From positions 1-45,584 of the forward strand of contig NZ_JABFNS010000069.1 of the NCBI RefSeq assembly GCF_013116825.1: 45,584 bases of DNA, read 5' to 3'. The DNA is from Myxococcus xanthus (GTDB lineage: Bacteria > Myxococcota > Myxococcia > Myxococcales > Myxococcaceae). The notes under the pieces were generated by a model. The model saw only the letters and a program-made list of their open reading frames with translations, had not been told where the DNA came from and did not search any database. Of the stretch, positions 34,949-43,263 are shown piece by piece. The first letter of the stretch is position 1. The number at the start of each line of letters is the position of its first letter. The position numbers and the translations under genes are program-made.

Positions 34949-35156
34949 ACCAACACCATGCGCGGAGCCTTGGCCCGCTTCAAGCGCCTCGGCACCCGCC
35001 AGCCACCAGATGTCAGGGGACGACAGTAAAGCCGGGATTGCACGTCATTACATCCGCGCGTCCACACCCACCAGGCACTGACCAGCGCCCGCGCCTCCGT
35101 GGTCGGCTCCACTTCTCGCGGATGCGCTCCGGACACACCAGCATCGCGGCGCTCCC

Positions 35157-35720
35157 TCAGTCCTCATTCTCGCGGGAAGCGGGTGGCGGCTGGGTCAGGT
35201 GGCTGTGCGCAATCGCGGCCAGCTCCTCCAACGTGGGCACACGCCACGTCGCCGCGTTCCGCTGACGCCAGGCCTCCGCCCACGCCATGAAGGTGCGCAG
35301 TTGCTCCGTGCTGGGTGACACCTGCCAGCGCCGCCGCTTCGCCAGGGACAGCGCCTCCAACGGCGGATGCCCCAGCGCCACCAGGACGCACAAGGCGAGC
35401 AGCGCGCTGCGCCCCACCCCATGCTCACAGTGGATATAGACCTTGTGGCCCCGGGCCAGCTGGTCCGTCACCCACGCGACGCCGTCATCCAGCCGGTCGC
35501 CACGGATGGCCCGGAGGTCCTCGGTGGGCAGGTGCAACAAGGTGATGCCGTGCTCGCGCAGGACGTGCTCGTCATCACAGGCCTCCACCCGCACGTCCAC
35601 CACACAGCGGATGCCAAGCGCCCCCGCGAGGTGCTCCGCCGTATCGATGGGGAAGCGGCCCCCCACCGCCAGCGAGGGCAGCACCCAGTCCAGGTTCAAT
35701 CTCCGGGACAGCGCGCTCAT
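35157..35720 (-). CDS. Dual-specificity phosphatase (second HCEHGVGR enzyme)
   Basis: A 187-residue protein from ATG 35720 (MSALSRRLNLDWVLPSLAVGG). The loop IHCEHGVGRSALLAL carries Cys 98 and Arg 104, and Asp 68 in HLPTEDL is the likely general acid. VVDVRVEACDDEHVLREHGI mirrors the VIDVRGERCDD block of the phosphatase at 6906-7487, so the two are homologues. This copy is not in a lipid operon and may act on proteins or soluble phosphates. It has an extra C-terminal helix (WRVPTLEELAAIAHSHL). The ribosome site is weak, and a 231-bp region separates it from the divergent LysM gene. Confidence 0.8.
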   Translation of the reverse strand: MSALSRRLNLDWVLPSLAVGGRFPIDTAEHLAGALGIRCVVDVRVEACDDEHVLREHGITLLHLPTEDLRAIRGDRLDDGVAWVTDQLARGHKVYIHCEHGVGRSALLALCVLVALGHPPLEALSLAKRRRWQVSPSTEQLRTFMAWAEAWRQRNAATWRVPTLEELAAIAHSHLTQPPPASRENED

Positions 35721-35951
35721 GCCGCCCAAGGTAGGGCAGCTCGCTGGCGCTGGCAGCCTCCGCGGAGGCCAGGACGCCTTTTGAAGTGTTTTTCGACCCA
35801 CCGTCGGGGAAATTCGCTGGAATCACGGGGGGTTCCGGGGCGCTGGCCTTGAAAATCAAGAGGCACGCAACTCCGGGTCTCAGGCTTCGAGAATAGGTGC
35901 AAGACGCACATGCGGCGCCCTCGCGCCGCTCCAGAGCCTACGGAGCCCCCC

Positions 35952-36662
35952 ATGAGCAGCAGCTACCGCATCAAGTCGGGCGACACCCTCTCCCACCTGG
36001 CGCAGCGCTACAACACCAGTGTCAGCGCGCTGATGAAGGCGAATCCGCAGATCAAGAACGCGGACCTCATCTACGCCGGCAAGTCGCTGAACATCCCCGG
36101 TTCGAAGGACTCCTTCGAGAGCGGCTCCGCGGGCCGCGCGGGTGGCGCCACGGGCGGCGGCGGCAGCAGCGGCGGTACGCAGGACGTGCAGGGCCCCAGC
36201 AGCTCCGGCCCCGGCATCCGCGGCCCCAAGGGCAGCCCCTTCGAAATCGCGTCGCAGCACCTGGGCAAGAACGCGGGCTCGCTGAAGCTGGAGAAGAACG
36301 GCGTGGGCGCGGACATGGAGGACTGGGTCCCCAACAACGTCAACTGCGCCAACTTCGTGTCCGCCGTGCTGGAGCAGTCCGGCCAGATTTCCGACTCGCA
36401 GCACGACAACAGCGTGATGGGCCTGATGGCCAAGCTGGACAGGGACCCCCAGTTCAAGCGCATCGACCTGAAGGACGCGAAGCCGGGTGACGTGGTCTCC
36501 ATGAAGACCAACGGCGGCCAGCACGTGGTGATGTTCGCGGGCTGGAAGGACGGCAAGCCGACGTTCATCGGCTCCAACAACGTCAACTCGGATGGCTCGC
36601 AGCGCGTCACCATCTCCAGCATGAACTACCCCATCATGGCGGTGCACCAGTACCGGGGCTGA
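35952..36662 (+). CDS. LysM plus CHAP/NlpC-like cell-wall hydrolase candidate
   Basis: A 236-residue protein from ATG 35952 after CGGAGCCCCC. Residues 4-50 are one LysM domain (YRIKSGDTLSHLAQRYNTSVSALMKANPQIKNADLIYAGKSL-type layout, ending NIPG). A Gly/Ser-rich linker to about 95 follows, then a papain-like domain with Cys 132 in NCANFVSAVLEQSG, His 191 in GQHVVMFAGW and Asn 209 or 210 in IGSNNV. This is the C-H-N arrangement of CHAP/NlpC peptidoglycan hydrolases. No Sec signal is visible, so export would need another route or lysis. It converges on the gene at 36883. Confidence 0.75.
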   Translation: MSSSYRIKSGDTLSHLAQRYNTSVSALMKANPQIKNADLIYAGKSLNIPGSKDSFESGSAGRAGGATGGGGSSGGTQDVQGPSSSGPGIRGPKGSPFEIASQHLGKNAGSLKLEKNGVGADMEDWVPNNVNCANFVSAVLEQSGQISDSQHDNSVMGLMAKLDRDPQFKRIDLKDAKPGDVVSMKTNGGQHVVMFAGWKDGKPTFIGSNNVNSDGSQRVTISSMNYPIMAVHQYRG

Positions 36663-36740
36663 GCGCCCGCACAGTCATGAGCGAGCACCCACGGGGCTCC
36701 GCGTCCGACCTTCTCGTCGGGCCCGGGGCCCCGCTGGCGT

Positions 36741-36870
36741 TCAGGCCCCCCGCGACGACTCAGCGTCGCGGCGCCAGCGACAGCGCGGCCAGGATGAGCG
36801 GGCTGCGCCCAGCTTCGCGAGCCCCTCCCGGTAGGCGTGTCCCGGCTCCTCGCCGAGCACGACCCGCCCA
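36741..36870 (-). pseudogene. Possible decayed coding remnant after the DUF4157-like gene
   Basis: On the reverse strand one frame reads LGRVVLGEEPGHAYREGLAKLG with strong third-position GC. A one-base shift near 36811 would continue as SPLILAALSLAPRR and a TGA at 36762-36760. This would be a natural helical C-terminus, possibly the lost end of the neighbouring gene or of a separate small one. It may be coincidence. The rest of 36663-36882 holds nothing recognised. Confidence 0.2.
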
Positions 36871-36882
36871 AGCTGTGAGCGC

Positions 36883-37656
36883 TCAGGGCGCGCCGCGGCC
36901 CGCGTGCAGGCAGACCACGGCCTCATCCAGCAGGTCGAGCGCCGCGTCTGACCAGCCCCGCAGCTTCATGCGCGGGGACACAGACGCGGTGAAGGGGATG
37001 AGGCCGGCGACGGCCGCGTCCTCGATGAGCTGGGCCTGTTGCTCGGGGTTGAGCTGAGCCCAACGCTTCTCGCGGCTCACGCCCTTGCGCCAGTCGTATC
37101 CATCGCCGGACCACTGCGCGGCCAGCGCGGCGCTCAGGTAGGCCGTGCCGCCGTGCTGGTGCTGCCACACGTGCGTCAGCTCATGAACGAGCAGGCCGAA
37201 GTCCACGCCCCCACTCCGAGGCGGAACGAAGACGGTGTTGCCGTGCGCGAAGGCCCGCCCGGGGAGGCCCAGCAGGCCCAGCCGGCCGACCTTCAACCGC
37301 ACCACCGCGTAGTTCAGGCTGTCTCCGAAGATGGGCCGCAGGCGGGAGATTTCCTCCGCCGAGAGGCGGCGGCCCGGCGGCTCCAGACCGACCAGCACCT
37401 GCACCGAGCTGAGCACGCGCCCGCCCACCATCAACACGGCATCCGCGGGGAGCTGCGCCACGCGCGTCAGGCCCTGTCCCAGTTGGGGCAGTCCCTCACG
37501 AGGCCGGCCGCGCGCGCACTGCGCCACGCCTCCGCCCATCGCCTTCAGCACCACGCCCACGCTGCGAGCCACGCCCACCGACGCGCTCGAGAAACCCGTG
37601 AGCAGACCCCGGCCCGCATCCACCAGCCGCTCGGAGAAGGGGGCCGCGTGGCTCAT
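36883..37656 (-). CDS. DUF4157/eCIS-core-like protein with HELTH motif
   Basis: A 257-residue protein from ATG 37656. Residues 100-175 carry the DUF4157-type core: EEISRLRPIFGDSLNYAVVRLKVG, GRAFAHGNTVFVPP, and GLLVHELTHVWQHQHGG. His 158, Glu 159 and His 162 form an HExxH zinc-metallopeptidase motif. Such domains occur near extracellular contractile injection systems and toxins, but none of those genes is visible here. The N-terminal 90 residues are weakly hydrophobic (SVGVVLKAMGGGVAQ) without a clear signal. It lies 10 bp after a pseudo-receiver gene, probably in one transcript. Confidence 0.7.
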   Translation of the reverse strand: MSHAAPFSERLVDAGRGLLTGFSSASVGVARSVGVVLKAMGGGVAQCARGRPREGLPQLGQGLTRVAQLPADAVLMVGGRVLSSVQVLVGLEPPGRRLSAEEISRLRPIFGDSLNYAVVRLKVGRLGLLGLPGRAFAHGNTVFVPPRSGGVDFGLLVHELTHVWQHQHGGTAYLSAALAAQWSGDGYDWRKGVSREKRWAQLNPEQQAQLIEDAAVAGLIPFTASVSPRMKLRGWSDAALDLLDEAVVCLHAGRGAP

Positions 37657-37666
37657 GCCATGTTCC

Positions 37667-38200
37667 TCAGCGCCCCGCGGTCATGGCGCGCAGCCCGGAG
37701 AGCCCCATGACGGACTCCACCAGCGTGCGCAGCGCGCCCGGGCGCCACGGGCGGGACAGCGCGAAGTGCGTGAGGCTGGAGGCGCTGTAGGCCGCCGCCA
37801 CCTCGGGACGGAAGTAGGACGATACGAGGATGCGTGGCCCCGCCAGGTCGCGCTCCACCAGCCGTGCCAGGAAGGTCGGCACGGCCGCTCGCGCCACGGA
37901 GTCCAGGTCCACGATCACCGCCTCGGGCACCACGCCCAGGTCCATCCGCCGATCCGCCGACGCGATGCCCAACGTGGGGACCAGTTCGAAGTCTGACGCC
38001 AGCTCGCGGCCCATCGCCAGCCGGAAGAGCGGCTCCTCCGAGACGAGCATCACCCGAGGCCCCTTGGGCGCGCTCCGGTGACGCCGTACGGGCGCGGCAG
38101 TGGGCTCGAGGGGCAGACGCAGTGCGCCAGCCTCCACCAGATGGCGGGCATCGAGGAGGGACTGCGCACGGCGAATCAGGGGGGCGGGGGCGCTGGACAC
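37667..38200 (-). CDS. Receiver-like (pseudo-response-regulator) protein
   Basis: A 177-residue protein starting at GTG 38200. Residues 48-165 follow the receiver fold: PRVMLVSEEPLFRLAMGREL with acidic Glu 55/56, AVIVDLDS with Asp 98 at the phospho-acceptor position, ILVSSYF with Ser 127/128, and HFALSRPWRPGAL, where the expected Lys of a K-P pair is Arg 150. Phosphorylation switching may therefore be altered or absent. There is no output domain; 45 N-terminal residues are probably helical. It precedes the DUF4157-like gene by 10 bp. The ribosome site is poor. Confidence 0.65.
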   Translation of the reverse strand: MSSAPAPLIRRAQSLLDARHLVEAGALRLPLEPTAAPVRRHRSAPKGPRVMLVSEEPLFRLAMGRELASDFELVPTLGIASADRRMDLGVVPEAVIVDLDSVARAAVPTFLARLVERDLAGPRILVSSYFRPEVAAAYSASSLTHFALSRPWRPGALRTLVESVMGLSGLRAMTAGR

Positions 38201-38378
38201 AACGCGACAATAACCAGCAATAGCGGAAATATCAACCTTTGCTTCAATTCCTGGACCTTCAAACCCACGGAGTCGGGTGCCCTGAAACGCCCGTTCAGCG
38301 GGTCAGAGGTAACACCTATCCACATGTATCGGGTCTGATTTGACCCTGCTATTTCCCTTGGGGATTGCCGCGCGCCCG

Positions 38379-39986
38379 CTAGCTTCGCGGGAGTTCCCAG
38401 GGCAACAGCCGCTCGCCGAGCGTTCCCTGGGTGGGGAGGTCCGTGGAGCCGCCATGCTGGAGCGCCTGGGCGAGGACGGCCACGAGGGAAGTACCGACGA
38501 CGGGAACCTCTGCGGCCCGTTGCTGGGCGCGCAGGATGGGGATTCCGGGCCGCCCACCGGCCACCGTCCAGCCTTGGATTTCATCCGGCTTGGGCTTCGG
38601 CAAAGGCACCAGTTGGCTCGCGTTCAAACGGACGACGCAATGGAGGCCACTGTCCAGTCCATCCCGCCACGCGAGCACGGTGCCATCAGGGAGGTCGACG
38701 AGTGCCAGAACCGCCGACACATTGCGCCCATCATTGTCGATGGGGATGCGGACCTCCGCGTGCTCAGAACAGGGCCGGAGGCGCCACGCACGGCCGCCGG
38801 GTAGAAGCGTGGCCTCCTGAAGCTGATCATAAAGGGCGTTGAGCTCTGCGGCTCCGCTGAAGGTACCCACGCGGGTGGCGCGTGTCCCTGTGTGCTCCGC
38901 GAGGATTCGCTCCACGAGTTCCATCAGCGAGCAGCCATCGCCGCGCCGCACGACGACCCCGGCTCTGGGCAGGAGCGCGCCCGTGCCATCCACCGCCACG
39001 CTCAGGACGCCCGCCTCCAGTGTCCACGTCTCACGAAAGACAACGGGCTGTGTCTCCACATGCAGCGCCACGCTCGACAGGTTCGCGGGAACATCCTTCA
39101 GCGCCACACCAAGCCGCGGGGCATTCCACGCGAGCGTCGGCGCCGTCGCACGCGAAGCCATCATCTCGGCATGCGAGATGCTCAGGAGCGGGTTCCTCTC
39201 CGTGTAGGCCCCACGAGTCGCGACGTAGGGGAACAGCCGCGCCATCCAGCCCGTGGCGAGGTCCACTCCATACGCCGCCTTGGGCTTGTAGAGCTGCTTC
39301 CAGTACTCACGGTCGGGGTTCCCTTCGGCCGCGCTCACGAAGGCGTCCACGATGGGCACCAGGGAAGACGTCCACCACGCCAGGTCCAGCTCCTGGATGA
39401 CGTCGATGCGGCGGCGGATGGACCGCCAGTCCTCGGGCGTCCCCAGCAGGGTGATTCGGGGGATGCCGCAAACACACAGCATCTCATAGTCGAAGTACGG
39501 CGACATGGCGTCCATCAGCACCACGTCTCCCGCCATGCGCTCGATGTCGGTGCTGGTGGAGAAATCACACGACAGCAACCGGGGCAGCCCGGGGCCCAGG
39601 GCCTGGCGGAGCTGGCAGCGGAACGCGGAGAACAGTATCAGGAAGTCCGCGTCATTCGTCGGCAGCTGATCCACCTCGACGGTCAGCTTCTTGCGGCCTT
39701 CATGCTGGACAAGCCGGCCGCGGAGCGCCTCCGCGTTCAACCGGATGTGCTGCGCCACCCCCTGCGCCATCGTGAGCCAGATGGCGTCCGGCGAGAGAAC
39801 CAGCGGCCGATGCTCGGCGAAGGCCGTGTGGACGGCGGCGAGCAACGGATGCACGCCGTGGGTCTCCAGCACCCGCGTGTCCGGCCCAGGCGCCATCCAG
39901 AGCGCGTCCTTCACGAACGTCCCCAACGGCGCGGTGACGGGAGGCGCCGAAGCCTCCTCGACGGCATCCACTTCGAACGTCAGCAT
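38379..39986 (-). CDS. DUF4419 domain protein
   Basis: A 535-residue protein from ATG 39986, after GCGAGGGGGCTGCCG. Diagnostic DUF4419 blocks are HPLLAAVHTAFAEHRPLVLSPDAIWLTMAQGVAQHI (residues about 46-82), the central YEMLCVCGIPRITLLGTPEDWRSIRRR and the AAYGVDLATGWMARLFPY segment. DUF4419 is best known in fungi and scattered bacteria and has no established function. The last 150 residues (VALVDLPDGTVLAWRDGL, then WTVAGGRPGIP) are outside the family core. It is monocistronic. The promoter should be in the short region above 39986. Confidence 0.82.
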   Translation of the reverse strand: MLTFEVDAVEEASAPPVTAPLGTFVKDALWMAPGPDTRVLETHGVHPLLAAVHTAFAEHRPLVLSPDAIWLTMAQGVAQHIRLNAEALRGRLVQHEGRKKLTVEVDQLPTNDADFLILFSAFRCQLRQALGPGLPRLLSCDFSTSTDIERMAGDVVLMDAMSPYFDYEMLCVCGIPRITLLGTPEDWRSIRRRIDVIQELDLAWWTSSLVPIVDAFVSAAEGNPDREYWKQLYKPKAAYGVDLATGWMARLFPYVATRGAYTERNPLLSISHAEMMASRATAPTLAWNAPRLGVALKDVPANLSSVALHVETQPVVFRETWTLEAGVLSVAVDGTGALLPRAGVVVRRGDGCSLMELVERILAEHTGTRATRVGTFSGAAELNALYDQLQEATLLPGGRAWRLRPCSEHAEVRIPIDNDGRNVSAVLALVDLPDGTVLAWRDGLDSGLHCVVRLNASQLVPLPKPKPDEIQGWTVAGGRPGIPILRAQQRAAEVPVVGTSLVAVLAQALQHGGSTDLPTQGTLGERLLPWELPRS

Positions 39987-40142
39987 CGGCAGCCCCCTCG
40001 CAGTGGCGTGGATTGTACAGGGCGCAAGGCTCCCTGCGCGCAGCCGACCTTCGCCTCGGTGGCCCTGTCCTGACGGGGAGCGAGCGCCAGGCCCTCAAGC
40101 CCGGGCGAGGCGGCTGCCCGCCCCGTCATCCGGGCCCGGCGC

Positions 40143-41216
40143 TCACTCGAACTCGAGCGCGCGCTGGAAGTCGGCCGGGTTGGAGGCCGCGCTCTGCGCC
40201 GTCTCCAGGGTGATGAGCCCCTCCCGATAGAGCTGCGTCAGGTGTTGGTCGAAGGACTGCATGCCGAACATGTCTCGGCCCTTCTCGATGACGTCCTTCA
40301 GCTCGTTGGCGCGGTCGTCGCGGATGTACTGCTCCACCGTCTTCGTCTGCACCATGATTTCCAACGCCACGGTGCGGCCCTTCCCGCTGGCCCTGGGCAG
40401 CAGGCGCTGCGACACCGTGGCCTTGAGGCAGTCCGCCAGGCGCATGCGCACCATCGTCTGCTCTTCGGCGGGGAACACCGACACCAGGCGGTTGATGGTG
40501 CGTGACGCATCCGTCGTGTGCACCGTGGAGAGCACCAGGTGGCCCGTCTCCGACGCCTTGAGCGCGATGTCGATGGTCTCCGTGTCGCGCATCTCGCCCA
40601 CCAGGATGACGTCCGGGTCCTGGCGCAGCGCCGCGCGCAGCGCAATCGCGAAGCTCTGCGTATCCGGACCAATCTCCCGCTGGGAGATGGAGGACTTGAT
40701 GTTCTTGTAGATGAACTCGATGGGGTCCTCGATGGTGAGGACGTGCAGGTTCTCCGTGCGGTTGATGTGGTCAATCATTGCCGCCAGCGTGGAGCTCTTC
40801 CCCGAGCCCGTCGCCCCCGTCACCAGCACCAACCCGCGCTCGTTGCCGGCAATCTTCTTCAACACCTGCGGCAATCCCAGCCCGTCAATGGTTGGGATTT
40901 CATCCGGGATGATGCGCAGGATGCACGCCAGCGAGCCCCGCTGCCGGTAGATATTCACCCGGAAGCGCGCCACGCCCGGGAGGCTGTAGGACGCGTCGCA
41001 CTCCTGAAGTGTGTCAATCTGCTTCTTCACCTCGGGGTCCGACACGACATGGACTGCCACCTGTCGCGTATGGTCCGCGTGTAGCTTCTCCATCTTCAAG
41101 GGCCGGAGCGCGCCATTGACCCGGTAGATGGGCGGATCCCCCGGCCGGAAGTGGATGTCCGATGCACCGTTCTGCACACCGACCGCGAGCAGCTTGTTGA
41201 GCGTTGCCAGATCCAG
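40143..41216 (-). CDS. PilT/PilU-like type IV pilus motor ATPase (likely CTG start)
   Basis: The open frame with ordinary starts begins at GTG 41177, but family homology begins earlier: LDLATLNKLLAVGVQNGASDIHFRPG aligns with PilT N-termini, and no ATG/GTG/TTG occurs between there and the upstream TAG. The best start is CTG 41216, 8 bp after AAGAGGG, giving 357 residues. Motifs: Walker A GATGSGKSST, Asp box IEDPIEFIY, Walker B DVILVGEMRDTETID, His box STVHTTDA, and MQSFDQHLTQLYREGLIT near the C-terminus. It powers pilus retraction or another type II/IV motor. The canonical PilT AIRNLIRE motif is not visible, so it may be a PilT paralogue. It lies 72 bp after a metallophosphoesterase gene. Confidence 0.85.
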   Translation of the reverse strand: MDLATLNKLLAVGVQNGASDIHFRPGDPPIYRVNGALRPLKMEKLHADHTRQVAVHVVSDPEVKKQIDTLQECDASYSLPGVARFRVNIYRQRGSLACILRIIPDEIPTIDGLGLPQVLKKIAGNERGLVLVTGATGSGKSSTLAAMIDHINRTENLHVLTIEDPIEFIYKNIKSSISQREIGPDTQSFAIALRAALRQDPDVILVGEMRDTETIDIALKASETGHLVLSTVHTTDASRTINRLVSVFPAEEQTMVRMRLADCLKATVSQRLLPRASGKGRTVALEIMVQTKTVEQYIRDDRANELKDVIEKGRDMFGMQSFDQHLTQLYREGLITLETAQSAASNPADFQRALEFE

Positions 41217-41271
41217 GGGAGTGACCCTCTTCAGTAAAGAAGGCCCCGGACTCTAGGCGGATACTCAACAG

Positions 41272-41288
41272 TTGCACATGGTGCGCAA
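41272..41288. promoter_or_regulatory. Inverted repeat between the phosphoesterase and PilT-like genes
   Basis: TTGCACA-TGG-TGCGCAA is a 7-bp near-perfect palindrome (6 of 7 pairs) immediately past the phosphoesterase stop codon, 56 bp before the PilT-like start. It could be an operator or a short terminator stem. Confidence 0.3.
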
Positions 41289-42506
41289 TCAACCCGGGGC
41301 AGGCACCAGGGTCAGTTCCGCAATCTCAGGCGAGGGCCCCAACCGCAGCGGAGGCCCCCAATAGCCTGTCCCCCTGTGGGTATAGACGCGCACCCCGGCA
41401 ATGGTTGCCAGACCGCGCACCACCGGCTGCTGCAACTTGATGAGGAACATGAAGGGAAACACCTGTCCGCCGTGCGTGTGCCCGGAAAGCTGCAGGTCCA
41501 CCACCACGCCAGCCTCCGCCACGCGCAGGGCGGACCGGGGCTGGTGAGCCAACAACAGACGCGGCACGCCCTGCGGCGCCCCGCGCAGCGCCAACTCCGG
41601 ACGGCTGGCATGCGAGGGGATGATGTGGCCCGCGTCATGGTCCGTCACCCCCGCGATGGTGAGCCGCGCTCCGTCGCGCTCCACCACCCGGTGCTCGTTC
41701 TGAAGGACGGTGAGCCCCAGGCGCGCCACCTCCGCTGCCCAGGCCGGTCCCCCGTGGTAGTACTCGTGATTGCCGGTGACGTAGAAGACGCCCAGGGACG
41801 CGCGCAGCTCCGACAGGGGCATGACCTCGTCCCGTAGCGCGTCCACGGCGCCGTCCACCAGGTCGCCCGTCACGGCCACCACGTCCGGCTGGAGCGCGTT
41901 CACCTGCTCCACCACGCGCCGCAGCCAGCGGCCGTCCAACGTGGGCCCCACGTGGATGTCCGAAATCTGCACCACCTTCAGGCCGCTGAGCCCGGGCGCC
42001 AGGCCCACCACCGGCACCGTCACCCGCTCCACCGTCGCCCGGCCACGCGCCGTGATGAAGGCGTACACCACCGCCGGCACTGTCACCCCCACCGCCACCA
42101 GGGCCTTGCCCCTGGCCAGGGCCACCGCGTCCGTCACCACGCCCGACCACGACAGGCCCAGCCCCACCAGGTCCGCGACCACCACCGCGCTCAGCAGGAT
42201 GCCGAAGGCGCCCAGCCACACGTAGGACGTCCACTGGAGCACCTGCGTCCAGAGGGTCGGTTCGCGGCGCGACACCACCATTCCCACCGGCAGCGACAGG
42301 AAGAGCAGCGCCACCAGGAAGGGCCCCAGCCATGCCCACGGCAGGGGCAGCCGCGGGCTCACGAACAGGCGCACCGCGATGTACGCGTGCAGCCCGCCCA
42401 TCAACGTGAGGATGCCACCCAGCGACATCAACCACCGCCATGCCAGCGACAGGGACACGGCGGGCCGCCGGGCCTCCTGCTCCACACCTGGGGTCAGCTC
42501 CGCCAC
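41289..42506 (-). CDS. Membrane-bound metallophosphoesterase (YkuE-like)
   Basis: The product has 405 residues from GTG 42506, set by AAGGAGGTGG seven bases upstream; the longer frame has no ribosome site. Four to five N-terminal helices (SLGGILTLMGGLHAYIAV, FLVALLFLSLPVGMVVS, SYVWLGAFGILLSAVVVADL and one near VAVGVTVPAVVYAFI) precede a calcineurin-like domain. Motifs: QISDIHVG, VAVTGDLVDG, VTGNHEYYHGG, LLLAHQPRSA and LSGHTHGGQVFPF. These bind two divalent metals. YkuE-type enzymes hydrolyse phosphoesters at the membrane; the substrate is unknown. It lies upstream of the PilT-like gene. Confidence 0.9.
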   Translation of the reverse strand: MAELTPGVEQEARRPAVSLSLAWRWLMSLGGILTLMGGLHAYIAVRLFVSPRLPLPWAWLGPFLVALLFLSLPVGMVVSRREPTLWTQVLQWTSYVWLGAFGILLSAVVVADLVGLGLSWSGVVTDAVALARGKALVAVGVTVPAVVYAFITARGRATVERVTVPVVGLAPGLSGLKVVQISDIHVGPTLDGRWLRRVVEQVNALQPDVVAVTGDLVDGAVDALRDEVMPLSELRASLGVFYVTGNHEYYHGGPAWAAEVARLGLTVLQNEHRVVERDGARLTIAGVTDHDAGHIIPSHASRPELALRGAPQGVPRLLLAHQPRSALRVAEAGVVVDLQLSGHTHGGQVFPFMFLIKLQQPVVRGLATIAGVRVYTHRGTGYWGPPLRLGPSPEIAELTLVPAPG

Positions 42507-42684
42507 GAACGACCACCTCCTTCTCACCGGCACCAGCCCTGACCGCGCCCGGAACGCGGGGACATGACGACCTCCATGGCCGATGCCCGGCAACCCGCCC
42601 GTACGCCAGGCGGGCCAACGCCTCATCTCGTGCACCACACCTAAGACACGGGTGACGGGTTGGCGAGCCAGCTACGTTCAACAC

Positions 42685-43209
42685 ATGAGAACTTCACGTA
42701 TCTTCACAGCCGCATTGCTTGCAGCGGCCGGCTCGGCCTGGGCCCAGCCCGTCCAGTACCTGGACCTGCGAACGCCTCGGGTCGCGCTCAACGCGCGTGT
42801 CACCGACCGCGACCTCACCAGCCCTGACCTGCAGGTCGGCTTCAGCGACGGCTCCTTTCGAGGCCGCGCCTTCGGCAGGCCCCTCAACCTCACGCTGGAC
42901 GCCGCGCGGATCCGCGGCATCTATGGAAGCGGCCCCGTGGACCTGCGGATGACGCAGGAAGAAGGAGCCCTGCGCGCCAAGGGCACGTTCGGCGGGCAGC
43001 TCACCGACTTCCAGGTGACGCCGCGGACGTTCAAGGGCGACGTGGGCCGGTGCAGCTATCAGCTCACCGCCTCCGAGGAAGGCCGCTATCAAGGCTGGCG
43101 TTCGTGCCTCGCCGGATTGGAGAACCCGGTATCGCTGTCGATTCCGCCTGCCATTGGCGGCGACGACGCCCGGCTCGTGGCCACCCTGGCTTTGATTCTG
43201 TCGCGGTAG
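42685..43209 (+). CDS. Exported hypothetical protein
   Basis: A 174-residue protein from ATG 42685. A clear signal peptide MRTSRIFTAALLAAAGSAWA is cleaved before QPVQYL. The mature part is beta-strand rich (LDLRTPRVALNARVTD, GSFRGRAFGRPLNLTLDAARIRGIYGSGPVDL) and contains one Cys pair (GRCSYQL and RSCLAGL). It may be a small beta-barrel or sandwich protein of the periplasm. No family is recognised. The ribosome site is weak. It is divergent from the phosphoesterase gene, with 178 bp between them. Confidence 0.75.
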   Translation: MRTSRIFTAALLAAAGSAWAQPVQYLDLRTPRVALNARVTDRDLTSPDLQVGFSDGSFRGRAFGRPLNLTLDAARIRGIYGSGPVDLRMTQEEGALRAKGTFGGQLTDFQVTPRTFKGDVGRCSYQLTASEEGRYQGWRSCLAGLENPVSLSIPPAIGGDDARLVATLALILSR

Positions 43210-43263
43210 CCCCACCGCTGGGCGGCTATGGTGCGCGCCGTTTCCTCACGACGGAGCGCATCC

